Source: an uncultured Acinetobacter sp. (lineage in GTDB: Bacteria; Cyanobacteriota; Vampirovibrionia; Gastranaerophilales; Gastranaerophilaceae). Taken from it: DNA of 39,188 nucleotides. The translations under genes and the position numbers were made by a program. The notes beneath the pieces were generated by a model that saw only the letters and a program-made list of their open reading frames with translations, was not told where the DNA came from and searched no databases. Positions 1 through 6,790 of the stretch are shown piece by piece; position 1 is the first letter of the stretch; each line of letters opens with the position of its first letter. The stretch covers positions 1 through 39,188 of the forward strand of contig CAMORE010000002.1 of the NCBI GenBank assembly GCA_946623365.1. The letters are read 5' to 3'.

Positions 1-51
1 AACGTCGGTCTCCAAAACCGGATGTCGAGGGTTCGAGTCCTTCAGGGCGCG
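1..51 (+). tRNA. tRNA-Trp (CCA), 3' part only
   Basis: The left edge of the window cuts this tRNA. Visible are the anticodon stem (5-9 with 17-21), the 7-base loop with anticodon CCA at 12-14, a T arm with the TTCGAGT loop, and the 3' acceptor strand AGGGCGC at 44-50 plus discriminator G51. The terminal CCA is not encoded. A tRNA-Trp just before secE-nusG is a common bacterial arrangement, which supports the call. Confidence 0.9.
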
Positions 52-79
52 AATTTATATCAGAAACAAGGTAATTAAA

Positions 80-280
80 ATGAACGATACAGCAGATAAA
101 ATTAAACAGTCAGTTATTTCATATTTTAGAGGCGTAAGAACTGAATGGGGAAAAATTACTTGGCCGGAAAAAAATCAAGTAGTAGTGGAAACTTGTTTTG
201 TTGTTGCTATCGTATTTATATTTACTGTTTTTATATATGTTGTGGATATAATTTTTAATGCAATGCTTGCAAAATTTTAA
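80..280 (+). CDS. secE: Preprotein translocase subunit SecE
   Basis: A 66-residue SecE of the short single-span type found in most bacteria other than enterics. It clamps SecY in the SecYEG export channel of the inner membrane. An amphipathic N-terminal helix leads into the family's conserved EWGKITWP segment (about residues 22-29), followed by one membrane helix (about 36-60). It sits between tRNA-Trp and nusG, the classical place. An AAGG ribosome site precedes the ATG. Identification rests on length, motif and synteny and is secure. Confidence 0.95.
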   Translation: MNDTADKIKQSVISYFRGVRTEWGKITWPEKNQVVVETCFVVAIVFIFTVFIYVVDIIFNAMLAKF

Positions 281-312
281 TAAATCATAAACCAAATATA
301 AGGGTAAGAATA

Positions 313-924
313 ATGAGTGAAAAAGAAGAAAACTTAACAACGAATGAAGAGATGACAAGTGAATCATTATCGGCAGAAGAAAATAAGTCTTCGGTCAAGA
401 GCCAAAAACGCTGGTACATTGTTCATACATATTCAGGATATGAAAACAAGGTAAAAAGCAATTTGGAAAAAAGAATTGAATACATGAATATGGCAGATAA
501 AATATTCAGAGTTGAAGTTCCTCAAAAAACCGTTACCCAAATAAAAGGCGGAAGAAAATTAGAAAAAGAAGAAAAAATCTTCCCCGGTTATGTATTGGTT
601 GAAATGATTATGGATGAAGACAGTTGGTATGTAGTAAGACATACTGCAGGTGTTACAAAATTTGTTGGTTCAGCTAAAAAACCAATACCTGCAAAAGAAT
701 CTGAGATTAAAAAGATTATTCATCGTTCAACAACGACTACTCAAAAAATTGAAATGGATGTCAAAGTTGGCGAAAAAGTCAGAATTGTCTCCGGACCATT
801 CGCAGAATTTGTCGGAGATATTACGGAAGTTTATCCTGATAAAGCAAAACTCAGAGCAATGGTTTCTATATTCGGTCGTGAAACTCCGGTTGAATTAGAA
901 TACAAACAAATACAAAAATTATAA
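313..924 (+). CDS. nusG: Transcription termination/antitermination factor NusG
   Basis: A 203-residue NusG. After an acidic, low-complexity N-terminal tail of about 30 residues (not part of the core fold) comes the NGN domain starting at KRWYIVHTYSGYE, which contacts RNA polymerase, and a C-terminal KOW domain (about 152-203, VGEKVRIVSGPFAEFVG) that binds ribosomal S10 or Rho in characterised homologues. It lies 32 bp after secE in the same operon and before the L11/L1 genes, as in most bacteria. The ribosome site AAGGG precedes the ATG. Confidence 0.96.
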   Translation: MSEKEENLTTNEEMTSESLSAEENKSSVKSQKRWYIVHTYSGYENKVKSNLEKRIEYMNMADKIFRVEVPQKTVTQIKGGRKLEKEEKIFPGYVLVEMIMDEDSWYVVRHTAGVTKFVGSAKKPIPAKESEIKKIIHRSTTTTQKIEMDVKVGEKVRIVSGPFAEFVGDITEVYPDKAKLRAMVSIFGRETPVELEYKQIQKL

Positions 925-932
925 AGGTAAAA

Positions 933-956
933 GTATTTCGTATTTATGCGAAATAC
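933..956 (+). repeat. Perfect 8-bp inverted repeat between nusG and rplK
   Basis: GTATTTCG at 933-940 and CGAAATAC at 949-956 form a perfect hairpin with an 8-base loop, 8 bp after the nusG stop. No U-tract follows, so it is not a standard terminator. It may be an mRNA processing or stability element. Confidence 0.5.
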
Positions 957-991
957 CGAAATACCCCTTTAGTAGAATAAACTAGCAATAA

Positions 992-1029
992 CGTGGAAGG
1001 GGATGCCCCCCGTTGGTACCACGAAAGGA
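992..1029 (+). promoter_or_regulatory. rplK leader resembling the ribosomal protein L1 binding site
   Basis: CGTGG (992-996) can pair with CCACG (1019-1023), enclosing AA, a small GGGG/CCCC hairpin (999-1002 with 1006-1009, loop ATG) and GTTGGTA. The outline GUGG..UACCAC resembles the L1-binding arm of 23S rRNA. L1 is known to repress the L11-L1 operon by binding its mRNA near rplK. The structure ends at the ribosome site AAAGGAG, so binding would block translation. Seen: the pairing. Inferred: L1 as ligand. Confidence 0.5.
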
Positions 1030-1037
1030 GAACAAAA

Positions 1038-1463
1038 ATGGCAAAGAAAGTAGTAGGAAAAATTAAGCTTCAAATTGAAGCAGGAAAAGCAAATCCATCA
1101 CCTCCGGTTGGTCCTGCATTAGGTCAGCATGGTGTAAATATTATGGATTTCTGTAAGCAATTCAATGCTAAAACCGAATCACAAGCAGGTTATATTATTC
1201 CTGTTATTATTGATGTTTACGAAGACAGAAGTTTTACTTTTGTTATAAAATCACCACCGGCACCGGTTCTTATTAAGAAGGCTTTAAATATACCAAAAGG
1301 TTCAGCTGTTCCTAATAAGACAAAAGTTGCTGAAATTACAAGAGCTCAATTGGAAGAAATCGCTAAAATTAAAATGAACGATTTAAACGCAACAACAATG
1401 GATGCTGCCGTTAAAATGATAGCAGGTTCTTGCAGAGCAATGGGTGTAACAGTAAAAGATTAG
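1038..1463 (+). CDS. rplK: 50S ribosomal protein L11
   Basis: A 141-residue L11, the normal family length, forming the GTPase-associated centre of the large subunit with 23S rRNA. The N-terminal signature with GKANPSPPVGPALGQHGVNI is clear, and the C-terminal RNA-binding domain ends near AGSCRAMGV. The reading frame is open back to 993, but the ATG at 1038 is chosen because AAAGGAG lies just ahead of it and because the family begins at MAKK. It is followed by rplA. Confidence 0.97.
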   Translation: MAKKVVGKIKLQIEAGKANPSPPVGPALGQHGVNIMDFCKQFNAKTESQAGYIIPVIIDVYEDRSFTFVIKSPPAPVLIKKALNIPKGSAVPNKTKVAEITRAQLEEIAKIKMNDLNATTMDAAVKMIAGSCRAMGVTVKD

Positions 1464-1469
1464 TAAAAA

Positions 1470-1599
1470 ATGGAAGGATGTATGGTAAAGTGATTAAGTG
1501 ATTGAGTGATGAAGTGATTAAGTGATTTAAAATTCACCTGTCCGCTTGTTCACCGGTTCACCTGCTCACTATAAAGAGTCCGCTAATACCATGAAAGGA
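1470..1599 (+). promoter_or_regulatory. rplA leader: second, interrupted L1-site-like element
   Basis: This region repeats the ends of the rplK leader. ATGGAAGGATG (1470-1480) matches GTGGAAGGGGATG (993-1005), and TACCATGAAAGGA (1587-1599) matches TACCACGAAAGGA (1017-1029). The closing pairs change from GTGG/CCAC to ATGG/CCAT, a compensatory change that keeps pairing. About 100 bases with two octamer-repeat blocks sit in what would be the loop. ATGGTA (1482-1487) can also pair with TACCAT. Function as a second L1 target is inferred. Confidence 0.4.
1490..1572 (+). repeat. Two facing blocks of 8-bp tandem repeats between rplK and rplA
   Basis: Block 1 (1490-1529) is five octamers: GTGATTAA, GTGATTGA, GTGATGAA, GTGATTAA, GTGATTTA. 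Block 2 (1533-1572) has the same 8-bp register: TTCACCTG, TCCGCTTG, TTCACCGG, TTCACCTG, CTCACTAT. The core of block 1 (GTGA) is complementary to the core of block 2 (TCAC), so the transcript could fold into a long imperfect hairpin. The period and composition are unlike the surrounding sequence. Confidence 0.75.
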
Positions 1600-1606
1600 A
1601 AATAAA

Positions 1607-2332
1607 ATGTCAAAAATAACTAAGAAACAAAAAAAGCTTCAGGAAATGCTTGAAGGATTTGAACAACCAACAGGCGGAAAAGAAGCATTAACAAAATTAC
1701 AAGAAATATCTAAGGAAGTAGCTAAGTTTAATGAAACTGTTGAATGCCACATGAGATTAGGTATTGATGTAAAACACGCAGAACAACAAATCAGATCAAC
1801 CGTAGTTCTTCCTGCAGGTTTAGGAAAGGAAGTAAGAGTTTGCGTTATTGCAAAAGGGCCAAAAGTTAATGAAGCAAAAGATGCAGGCGCAGATTTTTAT
1901 GGAACAGAAGACATTATAGATAAAATCTCAGGTGGTTGGTTTGAATTTGATACATTAATCGCAACTCCTGACTGTATGGGTATGTTAGGTAAGTTAGGTC
2001 GTGTTTTGGGTCCTAAAGGTTTAATGCCAAACCCTAAAACAGGAACTGTAACTCTGGATATTGCAAAAGCAGTTAAGGATGCAAAAGCAGGTAAAGTTGA
2101 ATTCAGAGCTGATAAACAGGGTATGATTCACTGTCCTATAGGAAAAGTTCAATTTACTAATGATGACTTGGTTAAGAACTATGCAACATTAGTGGATGCC
2201 GTTTTGAAGGCTAAACCGTCAGCAGCAAAGGGAACATATGTTAAGTCAATTTATTTGACAACAACAATGGGACCCAGCATTAAGATTGACTCTAAAAACC
2301 TTCAAGCAGAAGTTAAAGAAATTGTTGGTTGA
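1607..2332 (+). CDS. rplA: 50S ribosomal protein L1
   Basis: A 241-residue L1 of normal length and two-domain composition, with the family signature around MGMLGKLGRVLGPKGLMPNPK. L1 binds the L1 stalk of 23S rRNA and is the usual repressor of its own operon. The start ATG has GAAAGGA upstream. It is the last gene of the secE-nusG-rplK-rplA unit: a strong terminator follows within 10 bp, and the usual next genes rplJ and rplL are absent here. Confidence 0.97.
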   Translation: MSKITKKQKKLQEMLEGFEQPTGGKEALTKLQEISKEVAKFNETVECHMRLGIDVKHAEQQIRSTVVLPAGLGKEVRVCVIAKGPKVNEAKDAGADFYGTEDIIDKISGGWFEFDTLIATPDCMGMLGKLGRVLGPKGLMPNPKTGTVTLDIAKAVKDAKAGKVEFRADKQGMIHCPIGKVQFTNDDLVKNYATLVDAVLKAKPSAAKGTYVKSIYLTTTMGPSIKIDSKNLQAEVKEIVG

Positions 2333-2339
2333 TATTTAC

Positions 2340-2368
2340 GGCTGGTCTTCGGACCGGCCTTTTTTTTT
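2340..2368 (+). terminator. Rho-independent terminator after rplA
   Basis: GGCTGGTC (2340-2347), a TTCG tetraloop and GACCGGCC (2352-2359; one G-T pair) are followed by nine Ts (2360-2368). This is a textbook intrinsic terminator ending the ribosomal-protein operon. Confidence 0.93.
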
Positions 2369-2409
2369 AATAAAACAGGTACTTACTTTATGAGAGTGCC
2401 TGTTTTATT
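2369..2409. repeat. 15-bp hairpin immediately behind the rplA terminator
   Basis: Arms 2369-2383 (AATAAAACAGGTACT) and 2395-2409 (AGTGCCTGTTTTATT) pair over 15 bp with one G-T wobble around an 11-base loop. The hairpin starts directly after the terminator T-tract and has no T-tract of its own on either strand, so it may be a backup transcription barrier or a protein site. Confidence 0.55.
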
Positions 2410-2491
2410 AATATATGTAAATATTTATGATTAATAGCAAAAAATTTTTTTAAGCGTTTTATAATATAGTGTATACAATAAGGAGTAAATC

Positions 2492-3067
2492 ATGATTAAA
2501 CATATTGACGGTACATGTTCTTTTAAAGGTGACTTAATAACTACTACTCTGAAAATTGCTAATAAAACCAGACTAAAAAATATTCGAAATATATATGCCA
2601 ATATTACAAAGAATCACTCAGAGCCTTTATACGTAACTCCTACAGAGAATGGCGGAATGTCTTTTCACGTTTCAAATGTAAAAAATGGTGAATTTTATGA
2701 AGGCAGTGAAATTTTTACAAGTTCATCATTCAAAGATTATATGAAAAAAATGTCTGATGATGATATAGCAGAAAAATGTGCAGCTTTTTTTAATGTTATA
2801 AGGTTATCAGATAAAGCCAGAGAGATATTATACTTAATTAAAGAAAAAGAATCAAAATACAGACATTTTAAAGGGTTGGCAGATAGCTGCAAATTATCAG
2901 GTAATGTAGGATTTGCAAACAGGTATAATTTTATTGCAAAGTTAAATAAAGATAAATTAAACTCTCTGAAAGAAAATTATAATACAGTAAAAGAACAATT
3001 TAATTATCATAAATCAAAGAGTATTGATAATAATTTAGAACTCAATCAAATAAAGTTAGAAGCCTAG
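2492..3067 (+). CDS. Hypothetical protein, 191 aa
   Basis: No family recognised. The protein is soluble, lysine- and asparagine-rich, with no signal peptide or membrane span. The N-terminal half looks mixed alpha/beta. From about residue 85 it is helical, with possible coiled coil in the last 60 residues (KEKESKYRHFKGLADSC onward). It carries the short N-terminal motif SFKG (residues 10-13), similar to SFR/NFK/NFR motifs near the start of several other unknown proteins in this window. AAGGAG precedes the ATG; TTTATAATATAG at 2458-2469 is a plausible -10 region. It stands alone after the ribosomal operon terminator. Confidence 0.75.
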   Translation: MIKHIDGTCSFKGDLITTTLKIANKTRLKNIRNIYANITKNHSEPLYVTPTENGGMSFHVSNVKNGEFYEGSEIFTSSSFKDYMKKMSDDDIAEKCAAFFNVIRLSDKAREILYLIKEKESKYRHFKGLADSCKLSGNVGFANRYNFIAKLNKDKLNSLKENYNTVKEQFNYHKSKSIDNNLELNQIKLEA

Positions 3068-3161
3068 CCATAAAATTTGTCATATAAATGGAGTATTTAA
3101 TATTGATTGACTCAAAGATTTAAAAAATTTTTCCGATATGTATATCATTAAGGAAATATAA

Positions 3162-3467
3162 ATGTCACGTCAATATAAATTACCCCAAACGAATTATAGA
3201 CCTTCTGAAATTTTAGTCCCTAATACTAAAAATCCGGATTTGGCTATTGAATATATAAATTCCTATATAGAACATGTCTCCTGCGAACATTTTTCTGTAG
3301 ATATTTCATTTATGAATATAATTGATGCTTGCTACGTTTCTACAATGTGTTCAACAAAACATTATATAAAATATCCGTCAGGAAATATCAATTGGCATGT
3401 GTCATCAAAAATAATAAGCGAGATATCAAAGGATTTGTCATTGGGCAACAGTAACTATTTTTGCTAA
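3162..3467 (+). CDS. Small STAS-like protein, 101 aa
   Basis: A small soluble protein. The stretch FSVDISFMNIIDACYVST (about residues 44-61) has the beta-strand, Asp, helix pattern of STAS domains (DLSgv..iDssgl), as in anti-sigma-factor antagonists. The segment PSGNINWHVSSKII then fits the following strand and helix. The residue usually phosphorylated in anti-anti-sigma proteins (Ser after Asp) is not obvious: the sequence reads DACYVS. The assignment is therefore structural guesswork and the role unknown. AAGGA precedes the ATG. The next gene (Dxs-like) starts 51 bp on with its own extended -10 promoter lying just behind this stop codon. Confidence 0.65.
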   Translation: MSRQYKLPQTNYRPSEILVPNTKNPDLAIEYINSYIEHVSCEHFSVDISFMNIIDACYVSTMCSTKHYIKYPSGNINWHVSSKIISEISKDLSLGNSNYFC

Positions 3468-3477
3468 GACTGTTTTA

Positions 3478-3486
3478 TGCTATAAT
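3478..3486 (+). promoter_or_regulatory. Extended -10 promoter of the Dxs-like gene
   Basis: TGC followed by TATAAT (3481-3486) is a perfect extended -10 element, about 33 bp before the start codon at 3519. No good -35 hexamer is seen at 17 bp, which extended -10 promoters do not strictly need. Confidence 0.6.
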
Positions 3487-3518
3487 TTCATATTATTAAG
3501 CATGGAAAGGAGTCTTGT

Positions 3519-5285
3519 ATGCAAGAAACAGTCGTAAGAATTTTAGACAGAGTTAATTGCCCTGATGATTTAAAATCTTTGAGTATTAGTGAATTATATG
3601 AACTTTCTGAAGAAATGAGAAAACTCATTATTAAAAAAGTAAATACAACAGGCGGACATTTCGGGCCAAATCTTGGTATGGTAGAAGCAACTGTCGCACT
3701 ACATTACGTATTTAATTCTCCAATTGATAAATTTGTATTTGATGTTTCACATCAGTGTTATCCTCATAAAATTTTAACAGGAAGAAAAGAAGGTTTTACA
3801 AATCCTGATTCATATTTAAAATACACAGGATATACTGCCCCTGAAGAAAGCGAACATGATTTATTTAAGGTAGGTCATACATCTACTTCTATAAGTCTGG
3901 CAACAGGACTTGCAAAAGGCAGGGACATACTTGGAGGTGACGAAAATATTATTGCAATTATTGGAGATGGCTCTCTAACAGGAGGTGAAGCTCTTGAAGG
4001 TCTGAACAATGCAGCTGTTTTAAACAGCAATATTATAATTATAGTTAATGACAACGACATGTCTATTGCAGAAAACCAAGGCGGAATCTGCAGCCTTTTA
4101 ACCGAGCTAAGAAACAATGACGGTAATGTAAAAGACAACTTCTTTAAATCTTTAGGCTTTGAATATCACTATATAGCAGATGGTCATAACCTTGAAAGTC
4201 TGATAGAAACTTTCTCAAAGGTTAAAGATTCAAAACATCCTGTTTTAATCCATATGCACACGACTAAAGGAAAAGGTTTTGAACCGGCAGAAATAAATAA
4301 AGAGCCTTTCCACTGGATTCTACCGGGGACCCTTGATCATTTAAACGAAGAACCTGTTCCTGAAGAGGAAAGCTATGAATCAATAACCAAAAATTATATT
4401 TTGAAAAAGAAAAATGAAGGTATGCCGATTGTTGCAATGAATGCTGCAACTCCGGGTGTCTTTGGGTGGAACAAAGAATTTAGAGATAAATTAGGCAAAA
4501 ATTATATAGATGTAGGTATAGCTGAACAACAAGCTGTAGCAATGGCTTCCGGAATAGCAAAAAGGGGCGGTAAGCCGATTCTTGGAATAATGAGCTCATT
4601 TGTACAAAGAACATATGACCAATTATCGCAAGACTTAGCATTAAATAATAACCCCGCAACATTATTGATATTTTGGGGCGGCATATCGGGAGCTGATGCA
4701 ACACATCTCTGCACATTTGATATTCCGCTGATTTCTAATATTCCTAATATTGTATATTTAGCACCTACTTGCAAAGAAGAATATGAAAGAATGCTAGATT
4801 GGTCTGTAAATCAGGATAAATATTCAGTCGCTATAAGAGTTCCTATGGCAATTTCATACTCCGGAAAACAAGATTTTACAGATTATTCAGTTTTAAATAA
4901 ATTTAAGCTAATTGAACAAGGAAATAAGATTGCAATAATAGCTTTAGGCTCATTCTTTGAAAAGGGTAAATCTGTAAAAGATTTATTATCTAAAGAATAT
5001 GGTATTAATGCAACATTGATAAATCCATGTTTCATATCCGGTATTGATGAAGAGATGTTAGAAAATCTTAAAAAAGATCATTCAATTGTTATAACACTTG
5101 AGGATGGGGAATTGAACGGCGGTTTTGGAGAAAAAATTACAAGATTCTACGGCAATTCCAATATGAAAGTCTTAAATTACGGATCGTTAAAAGAATTTAC
5201 AGACCGAACACCTTTAAGTGAATTAAATGAAAGATATCATTTGAATCCGGATTTGATATTAAAAGATATAAAAACAATATTATAA
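3519..5285 (+). CDS. Divergent 1-deoxy-D-xylulose-5-phosphate synthase-like transketolase
   Basis: A 588-residue thiamine-diphosphate enzyme of the Dxs/transketolase family. Dxs condenses pyruvate and glyceraldehyde 3-phosphate, opening the MEP isoprenoid route. It keeps GGHFGPNLG (45-53), the DVSHQ histidine (78), the ThDP motif GDGSLTGGEALEGLNN (149-164), the catalytic Glu336 (IAEQQ) and SFVQRTYDQ. It differs from canonical Dxs: AEQQ replaces AEQH, and WGGISGADATHLCTFDI (386-402) replaces the usual DRAGxVGxDGxTHxGxFD segment. It is also shorter than the roughly 620 residues typical of Dxs. It is either the organism's Dxs or a paralogue acting on another ketose or aldehyde. ispG lies next door on the opposite strand. 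GGAAAGGAG precedes the ATG. Confidence 0.8.
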   Translation: MQETVVRILDRVNCPDDLKSLSISELYELSEEMRKLIIKKVNTTGGHFGPNLGMVEATVALHYVFNSPIDKFVFDVSHQCYPHKILTGRKEGFTNPDSYLKYTGYTAPEESEHDLFKVGHTSTSISLATGLAKGRDILGGDENIIAIIGDGSLTGGEALEGLNNAAVLNSNIIIIVNDNDMSIAENQGGICSLLTELRNNDGNVKDNFFKSLGFEYHYIADGHNLESLIETFSKVKDSKHPVLIHMHTTKGKGFEPAEINKEPFHWILPGTLDHLNEEPVPEEESYESITKNYILKKKNEGMPIVAMNAATPGVFGWNKEFRDKLGKNYIDVGIAEQQAVAMASGIAKRGGKPILGIMSSFVQRTYDQLSQDLALNNNPATLLIFWGGISGADATHLCTFDIPLISNIPNIVYLAPTCKEEYERMLDWSVNQDKYSVAIRVPMAISYSGKQDFTDYSVLNKFKLIEQGNKIAIIALGSFFEKGKSVKDLLSKEYGINATLINPCFISGIDEEMLENLKKDHSIVITLEDGELNGGFGEKITRFYGNSNMKVLNYGSLKEFTDRTPLSELNERYHLNPDLILKDIKTIL

Positions 5286-5293
5286 ACGAACAC

Positions 5294-5328
5294 AAAAAGC
5301 ACCTTGCCAAATAGGCAAGGTGCTTTTT
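5294..5328. terminator. Bidirectional terminator between Dxs-like gene and 5362-5685
   Basis: AAAAAGCACCTTGCC (5294-5308) and GGCAAGGTGCTTTTT (5314-5328) form a perfect 15-bp stem with loop AAATA. The T-run on one strand and A-run on the other let it serve both convergent units. Confidence 0.95.
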
Positions 5329-5361
5329 TAATAATTCTGCAATTATACTAAATCACTCTTA

Positions 5362-5685
5362 TTATAAATCTCTAAAGTTTGGTGACATATGTATATCATG
5401 GTGAATTGTTTCATCAGTTGATTGAGCAGGATCTAAATACCCCATAACGTTTCTGCAAAATCTTACAAATTTATTATGTCCTCTTTCATAGATAGGTTCA
5501 GCAGGTTGGCCTTTTGTTCTGCTTTTAACCAACATAACAGCTTCAGCTGTTGCTTCTGAATATCCATTATTGATAACATAATCAGGCTCTGTTAACTGAT
5601 CAACAGTAACAGTTGCATTAGCTTGCATACAAAATGCAAAAGATAGCAATAAAACTAAAAATAAACTTTTTTTCATAGCACCCAT
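5362..5685 (-). CDS. Small exported protein of unknown function
   Basis: A 107-residue protein with a clear signal peptide: MKKS, a hydrophobic core (LFLVLLLSFAFC) and a likely signal peptidase I site after ANA, so the mature form begins around TVTVDQL. The mature part (about 80 residues) has no cysteine pair or known motif and ends in HHDIHMSPNFRDL. Its start (MGAMKKS, or MKKS three codons later) lies two bases after the ispG stop codon, so translation is probably coupled to ispG, an unusual pairing of a cytosolic Fe-S enzyme with a periplasmic or surface protein. A shared terminator follows. Confidence 0.8.
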   Translation of the reverse strand: MGAMKKSLFLVLLLSFAFCMQANATVTVDQLTEPDYVINNGYSEATAEAVMLVKSRTKGQPAEPIYERGHNKFVRFCRNVMGYLDPAQSTDETIHHDIHMSPNFRDL

Positions 5686-5687
5686 TC

Positions 5688-6752
5688 TTATTTAACTAAA
5701 CTATACGATTCTATTATAATCTTTTCTAACGAATTAATCAAGTCTGCTTCAGGTACCCTTGCAATAATTTCTCCCTTTTTAAAAATATATCCTTCATTTA
5801 TTGCTCCTGCAATTCCAAAATCAGCATGCCTTGCTTCCCCCGGTCCGTTAACAGGACAACCCATGACTGCAATTGTAATCGGCAAATCCAGATTTTTAAA
5901 TTTATTTTCCACTTGCTTTGCTAAACTTATTAAATCTATTTGTGTTCTACCGCAAGTAGGACATGAAATAAAATTAACCCCCTTTTCTCTTAAGCCAAGT
6001 GATTTTAAGATTCCGAACCCTGCATCAACTTCTTCTATTGGATTTTCTGTCAAAGAAACTCTTATTGTGTCACCGATTCCTAAAGTCAATAAAGAACCGA
6101 TTCCGACAGAAGATTTAATTAATCCGGCTTTCAAAGTTCCTGCTTCCGTAACACCTATGTGAAGAGGATAATCTACCTTTTGTGCTATTAATTTATAAGC
6201 CTCTATTGTTGTTAAAACATCAGAAGACTTTAGTGAAATTTTTGTATCATAAAAATTTAAATCTTCTAAAATCTCTATATGTCTTAATGCACTTTGTACC
6301 ATTTTTTCGTGCAAAGGCAAATCCATCTTTTCAAATTCTTTTTCTAAAGAACCGCCGTTTATACCTATTCTGATTGGAATATTTCTATCTTTAGCTGCTT
6401 CTACAACTTTTTTGGTATGTTCGCGTTTGCCAATATTTCCGGGATTAATTCTAAGTGCATTTATGCCGTTTTCTATACACGTAATAGCCAACCTGTAGTC
6501 AAAATGAATATCTGCAACTAGTGGTATCGGAGACTTTGCTGTTATGTCTTTAATTGCAGCTGCAGCTTCTTTGTTTAGAACAGCTAATCTTACAATCTCG
6601 CATCCTGCTGATGCAAGAGCACTTATTTGATTCAGCGTTGCGCCGACATCTCTTGTATCAGTATTGCACATAGATTGAACACTGATTGGAGCACCTCCTC
6701 CAATTTTAATATTTCCTATTGCAATTTGTTTTGATTTTCGTCTTTTTATCAT
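5688..6752 (-). CDS. ispG: 4-hydroxy-3-methylbut-2-en-1-yl diphosphate synthase (IspG/GcpE)
   Basis: A 354-residue IspG of the usual bacterial length. It reduces methylerythritol cyclodiphosphate to HMBPP, the penultimate MEP-pathway step, using a [4Fe-4S] cluster. The cluster ligands are visible as SCPTCG (Cys264, Cys267) and GCPVNGPGEA (Cys299), with the conserved Glu306. The N-terminal TIM-barrel begins with the signature QSMCNTDTRD. The start ATG has no ribosome site; a -10 TATAAG ends 6 bases before it, so the message may be leaderless. It is co-transcribed with the small exported protein. Confidence 0.96.
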   Translation of the reverse strand: MIKRRKSKQIAIGNIKIGGGAPISVQSMCNTDTRDVGATLNQISALASAGCEIVRLAVLNKEAAAAIKDITAKSPIPLVADIHFDYRLAITCIENGINALRINPGNIGKREHTKKVVEAAKDRNIPIRIGINGGSLEKEFEKMDLPLHEKMVQSALRHIEILEDLNFYDTKISLKSSDVLTTIEAYKLIAQKVDYPLHIGVTEAGTLKAGLIKSSVGIGSLLTLGIGDTIRVSLTENPIEEVDAGFGILKSLGLREKGVNFISCPTCGRTQIDLISLAKQVENKFKNLDLPITIAVMGCPVNGPGEARHADFGIAGAINEGYIFKKGEIIARVPEADLINSLEKIIIESYSLVK

Positions 6753-6787
6753 ATAATACTTATATCACAAAGATATTAAAGGAGCAA
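6752..6787. promoter_or_regulatory. Overlapping face-to-face promoters for ispG and the phosphoesterase
   Basis: For ispG (minus) there is -35 TTGCTC (6787-6782), a 17-bp spacer and -10 TATAAG (6764-6759), placing the start of transcription on or near the A of the ATG (6752). For the plus-strand gene, TATAAT lies at 6752-6757 with a weak TTTGAT -35 at 6730. The two -10 boxes are one base apart, so both promoters cannot be occupied at once. Confidence 0.55.
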
Positions 6788-6790
6788 AAA

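Noticed and set aside
993..1037. Longer rplK start
   Set aside because: Would add 15 residues absent from L11 and run through the leader structure; the ATG at 1038 has the ribosome site.
1490..1572. CRISPR-like array
   Set aside because: Octamer units are contiguous, with no spacers; repeats are far too short for CRISPR.
5339..5371. GCAATT with an A/T-rich TTATAAATCT 17 bp downstream
   Set aside because: It lacks TTTATATATATA, points into the 3' end of a minus-strand gene and has no plus-strand gene behind it. Probably chance.
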